Shown here in pieces: positions 22,801-36,062 of a stretch of 64,000 bases of DNA (within the stretch, counting starts at the first letter, position 1; each line of letters opens with the position of its first letter). The notes under the pieces are model-generated. The model did no database searches. It saw nothing but the letters and a program-made list of their open reading frames with translations, and was not told the DNA's origin. A program made the translations under genes and the position numbers. This stretch comes from Myxocyprinus asiaticus (lineage: Eukaryota > Chordata > Actinopteri > Cypriniformes > Catostomidae), in contig NC_059356.1 of NCBI RefSeq assembly GCF_019703515.2, forward strand, positions 21,023,197-21,087,196, in the 5' to 3' direction.

Positions 22801-25800
22801 GTAATCATACTGTTTACCCAGAGGGGAACTGGTCCCCCCAGTGAGCCTGGTTTCTCCCAAGTTTTTTTTTTCTCCACAAACTAACATCTTTTGGAGTTTT
22901 ATGTTCCTTGCCACAGTCGCCTTTGACATGCTCACTGGGGGCCTGAAGACAATTATATTTGAGGCAAGCTTTTTATTATCGTTATTCATTTGAACCGCAC
23001 AATGACGACTTTACTAGCATCATTTTTTGTTATAGCATAATTTTCTGTAAAGCTGCTATGAAACGCTGTGTGTTGTGAAAGGCACTATACGAAAAACAGA
23101 ATTTGTCAGGTAACCTATGAAATATGCCTTAGGCTATGTAGTAACATCCAAATTAACTGTTTTATTTTTCAAGTCAGAAATGTTAACTGTTATTAACCAA
23201 ATCAACCTGATAAATTAGGTTACACCAACAAAAGTCATTTTTATGGGTAAAATTAAGTAGAAATAGATCCTTGAGGTCACAATTGCAGGTCACCACTTTT
23301 TTCAGTGTAACATAATGAGAAATCATTATATATTAATTTGCGTGAGATAAAAAAGAGAGTCTTACTCCATGGGTGGGACAGTTGTCCGCATGTTCATACT
23401 CAGTTTGATGAATTTGTAGTGCTTTCTCAACCATAATATCAAATCCAAAGCATTCATTGAAATGATTGTACAAGTTCCTAGAGCATGGCGAGACATAACG
23501 ACAAGGTCTTGGTTTCAACTCCAAGGAACACATACTTATAAAATGTATAGGCCTTCCTTCAATATACTGTAAACAGCTCTGCTTAAAAGTGTCTGCAGAA
23601 TGAGTAAATATTAATATCTGATGACATCCGAGTAAAGTCTTCTTTAAAGCATATATAAACTGTATGTATTAACACATCAAGGAAAAGATGAGAGCTTGCA
23701 AAAGATTTATTCCACAGATAAGATATCAAACTGCTCAAAAGTGTTTTGAATAAGTGATGAATATTTGTAAGGATCTTTAAATCCTATGGTTATCTCACAA
23801 TTTAGCTGTAAACTAAGCTGAGGTGTGTCATTTCTGCATCACTAACGTCAACAAATGGTGAAGCCCGGTTACATGCACACCAATACGCTGATTACTCCCA
23901 AAAATCAGCTTATTTAAAAAAAAAAAACGACAAAGCAAGAAATCCGGGTTTAGATGGCATTTGAAATAATCGTGTTATTCTCTGCTTTTGATGTCAAAAC
24001 AGAAGAGGTGTGCGGACAACATGTGTGCACATTGGATAAGCCGGTAAGAACGCCGGTTGAGTTGTTTATATGCGACGCGGAATTGCCGTAATGTGCAAAA
24101 ATCTACCTGTGTCGATCGGTTTATTCATTACACCATTTATGACCTTACACCGAAAAAGGAACGCTGTTTAATGCGTTTAAATGATCACACACACTGCCAG
24201 CTTATTAAGCATAATCGGTGTAAGAACATCCATGTAAACGCACTCACTGTTTTCAAATAGTTTTCAGAAAACTTCCCATCTTCTATTGGCTGTACTAACA
24301 GATATTCCCGCCCAAAAGTCACACTATTGTTCAAGCAAATGTTTCTGTGTCAGGTTGGATGGGTCACCGAATATAGTTTTAATAGTGTCGCAAAGTCACA
24401 CTGTTAGACTTGTAAGTGAAATCATCCTAATCAGTCTACAAATGGCTTACTAATAGTGGTCTCTGCATGTTAAGCTGGGATACGAGAAATACATTTTACA
24501 TCGAAAACAAGTACACACAGCTTTAAGTATCTAAATTGTGTTTTAATGGTCAACTAAATGCCTTCTCATACACAGTTTCTCTTGTAGCTACAGTGGCATG
24601 CAAAAGTTTGGGCACCCCTGATCAAAATTTCTGTTGCTGTGAATAGCTAAGCGAGCAAACGATGGCCTGATTTCCAAAAGGCTTAAAGTTAAAGATGACA
24701 CATTTTTTTAATATTTTAAGCAATTGTACTTTTTTATATTCATCTTTTACAGTTTCAAAATAACAAAAAAGGAAAAGGGCCTAAAGGCAAAAGTTTGGGC
24801 ACCCTGCATGGTCAGTACTTAGTAACACCCCGTGGCAAGTATCACAGCTTGTAAAAGTGTCTTTCAATTTTTGTTTGGGGGATTTTCGCCCATTCTTCCT
24901 TGCAAAAGGCTTCTAGTTCTGTGAGATTCTTGGGCCGTCTTGCATGCACTGCTCTTTTGAGGTCTATCCACAGATTTTCAATGATGTTTAGGTCAGGGGA
25001 CTGTGAGGGCCATGGCAAAACCTTCAGCTTGCGCCTCTTGAGGTAGTCTGTTGTGGATTTTGAGGTGTGTTTAGGATAATTATCCTGTTGTGAAGCAATC
25101 CTTTTTTCATCTTCAACTTTTTTACAGACGGTGTGATGTTTGCTTCCAGAATTTGCGGGTATTTATTTTAATCCATTCTTTCCTCTACCAGTGAAATGTT
25201 CCCCTGTGCTACAGGCATCAACACAAGCCCAAAGCATGATCGATCCACCCCCGTGCTTAACAGTTGGAGAGGTGTTCTTTTCATGAAATTCTGTACCCTT
25301 TTTTCTCCAAACATACCTTTGCTCATTGCGGCCAAGAAGTTATATTTTAACTTCATCAGTCTGCAGGACTTGTTTCCAAAATGCATCAGGCTTGTTTAGA
25401 TGTTCTTTTGCAAACTTCCGATGCTGAAATTTGTGGTGAGGATGCAGGAAAGGTTTTCTTCTCATGACTCTTCCATGAAGGTCATATTTGTGCAGGTGTC
25501 GCTGCACAGTAGAACAGTGCACCACTACTCCAGAGTCTGCTAAATCTTCCTTAAGGTCTTTTGCAGTCAAACAGGGGTGCTGATTTGCCTTTCTAGCCAT
25601 CCTACAAGGAGTTCTCTCTGAAAGCTTTCTTGGTCTTCCAGACCTCATCTTGAACTCCACCATTCCTGTTAACTGCCATTTCTTAATTACATTATGAACT
25701 GAGGAAACGGCTACCTGAAAACGCTTTGCTATCTTCTTATAGCCTTCTCCTGCTTTGTGGGCGTCAATTATAATTTTCAGAGTGCTAGGCAGCTGCTTAT

Positions 25801-28800
25801 AGGAGCCCATGGCTGCTGATTGTTGGGACAAGATTTGAGGAGTCAGAGTATGTATAAAGCTTTGAAATTTGCATCACCTGGCCTTTCCAAACGATGATTA
25901 TGAACAAGCCATAGCCCTAACAAGCTAATTAAGGTCTGAGACCTTGGTAAAAGTTATCTGAGAGCTCAATTCTCTTGGGGTGCCCAAACGTTTGCATGGT
26001 GCTCCTTTCCCTTTTTTCACTCTAAAATTATACATAATAAAAATAATACACTAATATTGCTTAAAATGTTGAAAAGAATGTTTCATCTTTAACTTTATGC
26101 CTTTTGGAGATCTATTAATCTTCTACTCACTTAACTACTCACAGCAACATCAATTTTGACCAGGGGTGCCCAAACTTTTGCATGCCACTGTATTTGTTCT
26201 AACTTACAGTGGTAAAGAATGTCAAATATGTAAAATAGTCAAAGTTGTGTAAAAATCATAAAATCTGATTATAATCAGAAAAATGCAAATAGTAGTAAAT
26301 TTTGTTTTACATTTGGCAACACAATTCAGCAATGCTAAAATATCTTTCCCATTGCAAATATGAATCTGACACTCAATGTGGCTGTGAATAAACTCTTAAA
26401 AATGGATCCTATGCTTGGCCATGTATCCCACTGCCATCAGTTTTTTTCACTCAAATGTCTTATTGGATTGCCAGAACTGATGGTAATGGAAGCAGTGCAA
26501 TCTTAAAGGTTAAAGTCCTTTTCATTCAGACTAGAGGAAATACATTAAAGGTAAAGAGCACGTAATACTCAGGTTCAAGACAAGAGTGTTCGGACACCCT
26601 CATTTTGAGGCACCTCAAGGACAGAAATTGCATTCAGATCACATTTTTTGAATTTTCTTGTATTTCGTGGTTTCCTAGCATCTGTAACTACCTCTCAACA
26701 AAGCTAATCCTGTTCGGAATGAGGTCTTTTATGCCACTTACATTGAGCCGCTGATGTATTGAGTGATGATGTCGTGGTCTCAATGCCAACCTGAGGCTTG
26801 GGATTTTATTTTTTATTTTCCTCCAAACACTCTTTATCTGTGTGATTTAATTAATGTGCATGAGGACACAGGGAAGTGGGGTAGACTGCTAATCAGAATA
26901 AATGAGCCACAGCAAGCCTTGCCACCCATAATGTGCCTCTTGATTATATTTCTTATTATTTTATATTTCTAGCTGCAACCAGATTGTTTGTCTTCAGCTT
27001 TGTCTTTTATCAAAGACAACTCTGGCATTGGCCCCTTTGAAACCAGGGTTACATAAAGGATTGACATGTATTTTCTGTTTGCTTTCGTAACATTTCTACT
27101 TTCTTTTATTTTCATTTTTATTCATATTGTTCAATATAAATATCTGATGTAGGTAGAAGAAAAAGTTTTGGTTTTATTATTATTATTTTAATATAATGAG
27201 ACTATAAAAAGAATTATGCAGGTGTGATGTGTAAACTGCATTCACAATTTAATTATAATACCCGAATGAACCTGAGATGTTTGTCCATGCAGAAATTTCC
27301 CTTTAAGTACCATAATTATTTTTTTACTATATTGAGGAAAATATTTACTTAGATGTCAGAGCACTGCAGGGTTTTCTGTTCATTCACATGGATGAGTTCA
27401 TTAAATAAATGCTTGGAATTTCTCCAGGGTTTAGCACCCAGTGTGTCTCTGCTTTGCCTTTATAAAAAGAATTGTCATTTGGTGGCATTATCTGGGCCAG
27501 AACTGTGTAGCTGAACCTCATTGTAACAATGTACCTTTGGCATTTTTAATCCCATATATTTTCATTTTTTATCAAAGGCAGATGTATTTATCAATACTTA
27601 ACAAAAAGTATAATAGGCCTACTGTCTTTGTGCTCAATTCAGTTAATACAAACTAACCAATCAAGTTCAATTCATGGATTAACTTTTTTGAAAGAGACTA
27701 CTTGATTCCTGCTGCTGATGAAACTGTGAAATCAGCATGATTTAAAGAAAATCTCTCTAATAATTCAATACAGAATTAATGGAGATCTCAATATTAAGAA
27801 ACAACTTTGTCACAGATGTTTCTCTTCTAGAAACAGAAGAGACTATTTTTCATATAGGTTTACATTAAAATAATAGAGCTACAAAATTAATGTGGATAGC
27901 ATAGCCACTAGACTCAAGAGAATTTGATGAGAACTTGAAATCTCAGACTTTTGATTGCAGACTTATCTAGGCATATCTGAGTCCAGTTGACATTGTTGAG
28001 ATCTCTTCTGATAGTAAAGAAAATGTGTAAAATGACTGGGGGGGTTTTCTCTGGTGAAAATTCTGAGAAGCAGGAGACTTCAAGAAGTCTCTATTGATCT
28101 TGATTTGGACTCATTGCTGTCTGGGAGAAAAAAGATATTAAATTAGATTATAAGTGGGTATACAAATACACTTAAAACAATTAACTTTCACTAGTGTTTG
28201 GTTTACTGAATCCTCCCTTGTTCATTTAACTAAAACAAGTGCATGTAACCAAGTGAATTTGATTTAACTAAGTTGTTTCAATGAAAAAAAAAGTTATCTT
28301 TAATCCAAAGTCCCAACAGTGTTAGGACAACGTGAGTAATGTTTTGTTTGGTTATCTGAAACTTGCCAGGAGGTTTCTAGTTCCCAGCTGGGTTTGCATG
28401 GGACTCAATAGGGAGAGTAAATGTTAGTAAATGTTTTGTTTTTGTGTGATATGAAGATAAAGGTTGATATTTGTTAGTGTTTAATGCTTTGTTATGTTGA
28501 GATTTAGAGGAGTTTCTGTTATGTTGGTGTATTGGGGGTTAGCATTATGGTGAAGAGTAGAGCTTGAGTTTATGATGAGGACAGGCACATGTGGCACATG
28601 ATATTGATTGCCCTCTTTGTTCAGCAATTGCTGTGCTAACCATAGTAAAGTTACTAAGCTACACTTGTAGTGCTTCCTACTAGCACATATTTAGCTTTCT
28701 AACATTCACTGTCACTAGTTAGTACATAAAGAAAAAAATAGAGATTTATTTGAGTTACTTTGACAAGTCTAATTTTGTTGGGTTTACCCAATTCAATTAG

Positions 28801-31800
28801 GTCCCCTTCACACAAGCACTTGTGTTGAGATTACATAGTAATTGTAAGTAAAGAAAACCCATTTCAAACATGTGGAACCATTGTCCACGGTTGCATACAC
28901 CAGACAAACACCTAATTTATCCATCAACTCATAGTTATGCTGCTTTAGTTAGGTCTATCAGAACCAGAAACACTTCTCATACTCTATAACTCTGCTTTAA
29001 AGTGAATGGCATCTACGCTAGAAATACATATCTTGAGGTTTCCAGAGTCTTCCAGATCCAGCTTCGATCGAGCCCAATGTGCCACTCCCACTGCTGTGTG
29101 TCACTAAGTGATGACTATTAATTGCAGCCTGTGCCAATGAACCGCTACCAACTCAACAACAGTAAGACATGGGATAATTCACTGTCCACTGCCTGCACCT
29201 CGGGCTTAGGATGGTCTTCACCGGAAATGAACTGCCACAAGCTTCCAGCCGGGCTACGAGGCACACCTCACTAACCTCAGCCAGCATCATCTTGGTCATA
29301 GGATGGACTACACTTTCTTATATATAGAATACATAGATGATAAATTAATACTGACAAAAGCCTTAATCAGCCAAATGAAAGGACAATGCATCTGCGTGCA
29401 CTTCTGCAAAAAATTTGGGATGCAATTCATAGACAAGACTTAATCAATAATCTTAGAGTTCGTACAAAATCCTTTAGTTTTAAACATTGCCCACCAAAAT
29501 CTACTCAGTTTACGTACATAAAACAAGACTTGTATTAGACATAGATGACTAATATTTGCGTTGTAATCATACTGTTTACCCAGAGGGGAACTGGTCCCCC
29601 CAGTGAGCCTGGTTTCTCCCAAGTTTTTTTTTTCCTCCACAAACTAACATCTTTTGGAGTTTTATGTTCCTTGCCACAGTCGCCTTTGACATGCTCACTG
29701 GGGGCCTGAAGACAATTATTTTTGAGGCAAGCTTTTTATTATCGTTATTCATTTGAACCGCACAATGACGACTTTATATGCATCATTTTTTGTTATAGCA
29801 TAATTTTCTGTAAAGCTGCTATGAAACGCTGTGTGTTGTGAAAGGCACTATATGAAAAACAGAATTTGTCAGGTAACCTATGAAATATGCCTTAGGCTAT
29901 GTAGTAACATCCAAATTAACTGTTTTATTTTTCAAGTCAGAAATGTTAACTGTTATTAACCAAATCAACCTGATAAATTAGGCTACACCAACAAAAGTCA
30001 TTTTTATGGGTAAAATTAAGTAGAAATAGATCCTTGAGGTCACAATTGCAGGTCACCACTTTTTTCAGTGTAACATAATGAGAAATCATTATATATTAAT
30101 TTGAATGAGATAAGAAAAAGAGAGTCTTACTCCGTGGGTGGCACAGTTGGCCGCATGTTCGTACTCAGTGGGCTGGTATCTCTTGCTAGATGGGACCCGG
30201 TTGTTCATGAACCTAAATAAGAAAGTTTGATGAATTTGTAGTGCTTTCTCAACCATAATATCAAATCCAAAGCATTCATTGAAATGATTGTACAAGTTCC
30301 TAGAGCATGACGACACATAACAACAAGGTCTTGGTTTCAACTCCAAGGAACACATACTTATAAAATGTATAGGCCTTCCTTCAATATACTGTAAACAACT
30401 CTGCATAAAAGTGTCTGCAGAATGAGTAAATATTAATATCTGATGACATCCGAGTAAAGTCTTCTTTAAAGCATATATAAACTGTATGTATTAACACATC
30501 AAGGAAAAGATGAGAGCTTGTAAAAGATTTATTCCACAGATAAGATATCAAACTACTCAAAAGTGTTTTGAATAAGTGATGAATATTTGTAAGGATCTTT
30601 AAATCCTATGGTTATCTCACAATTTAGCTGTAAACTAAGCTGAGGTGTGTCATTTCTGCATCACTAACGTCAACAAATGGAAATGCTCAAATAATCACTG
30701 AGCCAGGTTACATGCACACCAATACGCTGATTACTCCCAAAAATCAGCTTATTTTTAAAAAAACGACAAAGCAAGAAATCCGGGTTTAGATGGCATTTGA
30801 AATAATCGTGTTATTCTCTGCTTTTGATGTCAAAACAGAAGAGGCGTGCGGACAACATGTGTGCAAATTGGATAAGCCGGTAAGAACGACGGTTGAGTTG
30901 TTTATATGCGATGCGGAATTGCCGTAATGGGCAAAAATCTACCTGTGTCGATCGGTTTATTCATTACACCATTTATGACCTTACACCGAAAAAGGAACGC
31001 TGTTTAATGCGTTTAAATGATCACACACACTGCCAGCTTATTAAGCATAATCGGTGTAAGAACATTCATGTAAACGCACTCACTGTTTTCAAATAGTTTT
31101 CAGAAAACTTCCCATCTTCTATTGGCTGTACTAACAGATAGTCCCGCCCAAAAGTCACACTATTGTTCAAGCAAATGTTGCTGTGTCAGGCTGGATGGGT
31201 CACCGAATATAGTTTTAATAGTGTCGCAAAGTCACATTGTCAGACTTGTAAGTGAAATCAACCTAATCAGTCTACAAATGGCTTACTAATAGTGGTCTCT
31301 GCATGTTAAGCTGGGATACGAGAAATACATTTTACATCGAACAAAATTACACACCTAGCTTTAAGTATCTAAATTGTGTTTTAATGGTCAACCAAACGCT
31401 ATCGCATACACAGTTTCTCTTGTAGCTATTTGTTCTAACTTACAGTGGTAAAGAATGTCAAATATGTAAAATAGTCAAAGTTGTGTAAAAATCATAAAAT
31501 CTGATTATAATCAGAAAAATGCAAATAGTAGTAAATTTTGTTTTACATTTGGCAACACAATTCAGCAATGCTAAAATATCTTTCCCATTGCAAATATGAA
31601 TCTGACACTCAATGTGGCTGTGAATAAACTCTTAAAAATGGATCCTATGCTTGGCCATGTATCCCACTGCCATCAGTTTTTTTCACTCAAATGTCTTATT
31701 GGATTGCCAGAACTGATGGTAATGGAAGCAGTGCAATCTTAAAGGTTAAAGTCCTTTTCATTCAGACTAGAGGAAATACATTAAAGGTAAAGAGCACGTA

Positions 31801-34800
31801 ATACTCAGGTTCAAGACAAGAGTGTTCGGACACCCTCATTTTGAGGCACCTCAAGGACAGAAATTGCATTCAGATCACATTTTTTGAATTTTCTTGTATT
31901 TCGTGGTTTCCTAGCATCTGTAACTACCTCTCAACAAAGCTAATCCTGTTCGGAATGAGGTCTTTTATGCCACTTACATTGAGCCGCTGATGTATTGAGT
32001 GATGATGTCGTGGTCTCAATGCCAACCTGAGGCTTGGGATTTTATTTTTTATTTTCCTCCAAACACTCTTTATCTGTGTGATTTAATTAATGTGCATGAG
32101 GACACAGGGAAGTGGGGTAGACTGCTAATCAGAATAAATGAGCCACAGCAAGCCTTGCCACCCATAATGTGCCTCTTGATTATATTTCTTATTATTTTAT
32201 ATTTCTAGCTGCAACCAGATTGTTTGTCTTCAGCTTTGTCTTTTATCAAAGACAACTCTGGCATTGGCCCCTTTGAAACCAGGGTTACATAAAGGATTGA
32301 CATGTATTTTCTGTTTGCTTTCGTAACATTTCTACTTTCTTTTATTTTCATTTTTATTCATATTGTTCAATATAAATATCTGATGTAGGTAGAAGAAAAA
32401 GTTTTGGTTTTATTATTATTATTTTAATATAATGAGACTATAAAAAGAATTATGCAGGTGTGATGTGTAAACTGCATTCACAATTTAATTATAATACCCG
32501 AATGAACCTGAGATGTTTGTCCATGCAGAAATTTCCCTTTAAGTACCATAATTATTTTTTTACTATATTGAGGAAAATATTTACTTAGATGTCAGAGCAC
32601 TGCAGGGTTTTCTGTTCATTCACATGGATGAGTTCATTAAATAAATGCTTGGAATTTCTCCAGGGTTTAGCACCCAGTGTGTCTCTGCTTTGCCTTTATA
32701 AAAAGAATTGTCATTTGGTGGCATTATCTGGGCCAGAACTGTGTAGCTGAACCTCATTGTAACAATGTACCTTTGGCATTTTTAATCCCATATATTTTCA
32801 TTTTTTATCAAAGGCAGATGTATTTATCAATACTTAACAAAAAGTATAATAGGCCTACTGTCTTTGTGCTCAATTCAGTTAATACAAACTAACCAATCAA
32901 GTTCAATTCATGGATTAACTTTTTTGAAAGAGACTACTTGATTCCTGCTGCTGATGAAACTGTGAAATCAGCATGATTTAAAGAAAATCTCTCTAATAAT
33001 TCAATACAGAATTAATGGAGATCTCAATATTAAGAAACAACTTTGTCACAGATGTTTCTCTTCTAGAAACAGAAGAGACTATTTTTCATATAGGTTTACA
33101 TTAAAATAATAGAGCTACAAAATTAATGTGGATAGCATAGCCACTAGACTCAAGAGAATTTGATGAGAACTTGAAATCTCAGACTTTTGATTGCAGACTT
33201 ATCTAGGCATATCTGAGTCCAGTTGACATTGTTGAGATCTCTTCTGATAGTAAAGAAAATGTGTAAAATGACTGGGGGGGTTTTCTCTGGTGAAAATTCT
33301 GAGAAGCAGGAGACTTCAAGAAGTCTCTATTGATCTTGATTTGGACTCATTGCTGTCTGGGAGAAAAAAGATATTAAATTAGATTATAAGTGGGTATACA
33401 AATACACTTAAAACAATTAACTTTCACTAGTGTTTGGTTTACTGAATCCTCCCTTGTTCATTTAACTAAAACAAGTGCATGTAACCAAGTGAATTTGATT
33501 TAACTAAGTTGTTTCAATGAAAAATAAAGTTATATTTAATCCATAGTCCCAACAGTGTTAGGACAACATGAGTAATGTTTTGTTTGGTTATCTGAAACTT
33601 GCCAGGAGGTTTCTAGTTCCCAGCTGGGTTTGCATGGGACTCAATAGGGAGAGTAAATGTTAGTAAATGTTTTGTTTTTGTGTGATATGAAGATAAAGGT
33701 TGATATTTGTTAGTGTTTAATGCTTTGTTATGTTGAGATTTAGAGGAGTTTCTGTTATGTTGGAGTATTGGGGGTTACCATTATGGTGAAGAGTAGAGCT
33801 TGAGCTTATGATGAGGACAGGCACATGTGGCACATGATATTGATTGCCCTCTTTATTCAGCAATTGCTGTGCTAACCATAGCAAAGTTACTAAGCTACAC
33901 TTTGTAGTGCTTCCTACTAGCATGTATTTAGCTTAAATAGAGATTTATTTGAGTTACTTTGACCCAATTCATTTAGGTCCCCTTTACACAAAGCTCTTGT
34001 GTTGAGATTACAAAGTAATTGTAAGTTAAGAAAACTCATTTCAAACATGTAGAACCATTGTCCACGGTTGAATAATGTTTTTTCTTTCTTTTTTTTTTTG
34101 CGTAAAATGAATGTGAAAATATATTGTGATATATTGATTCCGCTCTGAGCAAGAGTATAATAGCAAAGGAGTATGTCACTGTAACTGAGTGCCAGGCTGA
34201 TCTGTCTATGTGAGAATATGATAATGTCCAGCTGTGAGGATGGAGGACTGTGAGACTCATCCAATGGCCCTTCACCAGTGACGGCATTCATTGATCTGCA
34301 TGTATACACTTCAGAGTGTCTCAACAGCGAAACGACACACAGCACTGGGCTGGCCTTGAGCTAAGTGTCTTCCCAAAAATGGTTCAGTCAAGCAGTCATC
34401 TATTTCATTTCGTCATTCTAAGTCTGATGAAGTTGTTTACAGGTATTAAAGTAAATTAAGAGGCCATTACATTGTAATTATTCAGGCTGTTATTACAAGA
34501 TAACAAGAAAGAGAAAATGAGCACATAGGCATCTGATAGAACTATGTCCAAAATCCTTTCATATTCTCAGTCTTTCTACGAGCAGGAACAATTAATTGAC
34601 TGATTTACTGTTGATTGTGCTAATCACACATGATAGAGGACAGACCATCCTGTCCAAAAACAAAAGGCTGTCAATCCAAACATGCACTCAGATGACTGCA
34701 AGTCTCTCGTCTCTGAAAGATCCAAAAGAGGATCCAAACAGACAAAAGGGACAAAATACACACAATACGTTTCATTGTATACATTATAAGAGAAGATTAA

Positions 34801-35531
34801 AGGCAACCGATTCATGGCCATTCTGAGAAGACTCTGAAGATTAAATGAAAGTGATCAGATGATTGGTTGGGAATATGACTCACCTACAAGTTATCACAAC
34901 CTTATATGAAACACAGCATCTAGCTACTGAAGTAATAGTACAGACTTAAAAAAACAAGACTTAAACATCTGAGGTATAAGCCCTCTCAACTAAATTCATT
35001 TTTCAATTCAATTTTAACTAATGTTCTTTGGTTGTATCAATATATTTCATTATACAAAAAAAAAAGTCTAACTTTCACCAAAAAAGTAACAAGTGGACGT
35101 ATAAAAGAGGAACGTATATTACATAAAACAATATAGGTGAAAATGCTCACATGCTTTATTTTAAAGACAAAAATAAAACATGCGCATATCACCCCATCAA
35201 GTCAACATCCCCTGCACAGGGGGCAAAGATCTCAAAAGGTAAATAATGAGCATGCTTAATGTTTGCCAGATATGTGACCTGACATTGACAAAACGTGTCA
35301 TCACACATAACTATTAAACATTAACAATATCTGTGTATCCTATCCACAAAGCACGTGACAATATTTAACATCAGTTATCTGAAACACTACAATTCTAAGA
35401 AAATCGCTTGTAATGACAATTTATTGGTAAACAGTATAACAAAATTCCTTACATGTCATAAATTCAGCCCACATGTAACTACAATGTAACAGATTTTTTC
35501 CATTTTCACCTGCATTTCTAAATAGCACTAA

Positions 35532-35596
<65 letters not shown>

Positions 35597-35978
35597 ACTG
35601 TGCAAAAGTCTTAGGCACAAAAGATGTTTCAAAAAAGCATTTGTCTTAAGATGGTTACTTATATCTTCAGCTTTAGTGTGTCAATAGGGAATATGCATTT
35701 TAGACTCATAAACAATAGAAGAACAGGGAGCCCTGCAACAGATGTCATGACCCCCACAAAGCCCCCCACTGAACATCATGTCAGTCTGAGATTACATAAA
35801 GAGACAGAAGCAATTGAGACAGCCTAAATAGATAGAAGAACTGTGGTGAATCCTCCAAGAAACTTGGAACACTGATGTGCACAAGTTTCTGTGAGTGTTA
35901 GGTTTAGGTGATAGAAAATTGCATTAGCTTGCTATAAAATCAATTTAAGTCCATGAGATACTTATAAAGTGAAACAAA

Positions 35979-36062
<84 letters not shown>

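Larger units (their letters stand above)
15532..23307. mobile_element. DNA element with CACTG/CAGTG ends, hosting a LINE and a Gypsy element
   Basis: The left end CACTGTAAAAAGTGGTCACC and the right end (inverse of GGTCACCACTTTTTTCAGTG) match, and the inverted similarity continues for about 120 bp (CTGCAATTGT.AC, CC.TAAAA.T..TTTTGTTGGT.TAACCTAAT). TA flanks both ends (15530-15531, 23308-23309), compatible with Tc1/mariner-type target choice. Removing the LINE leaves an element of only about 0.45 kb, a miniature. The right end also occurs in the second tandem unit at about 30060. Confidence 0.65.
22141..28892. repeat. Tandem segmental duplication, unit 1
   Basis: Runs from GCATACACCTAATTT (inside the LINE) to GTCCACGGTTG and is followed directly by unit 2. 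It contains the LINE 3' UTR, the right end of the CACTG/TA element, a broken mmd2 exon 2, Tc1 element C (24591-26190), a 2.09-kb block matching unit 2 without visible differences, and an AT-rich transposon relic. Without Tc1 C it is about 5.15 kb. Confidence 0.93.

Noticed and set aside
26763..26972. Identical 69-codon open frames in both tandem units (also 31999-32208)
   Set aside because: Identity extends over the whole 2-kb tract, including non-coding bases, so it says nothing about coding; no domain is seen.
35421..35618. Open frames rich in Tyr-Ile at TA tracts (also 59477-59689 and 61379-61582)
   Set aside because: Translation of (TA)n microsatellites.
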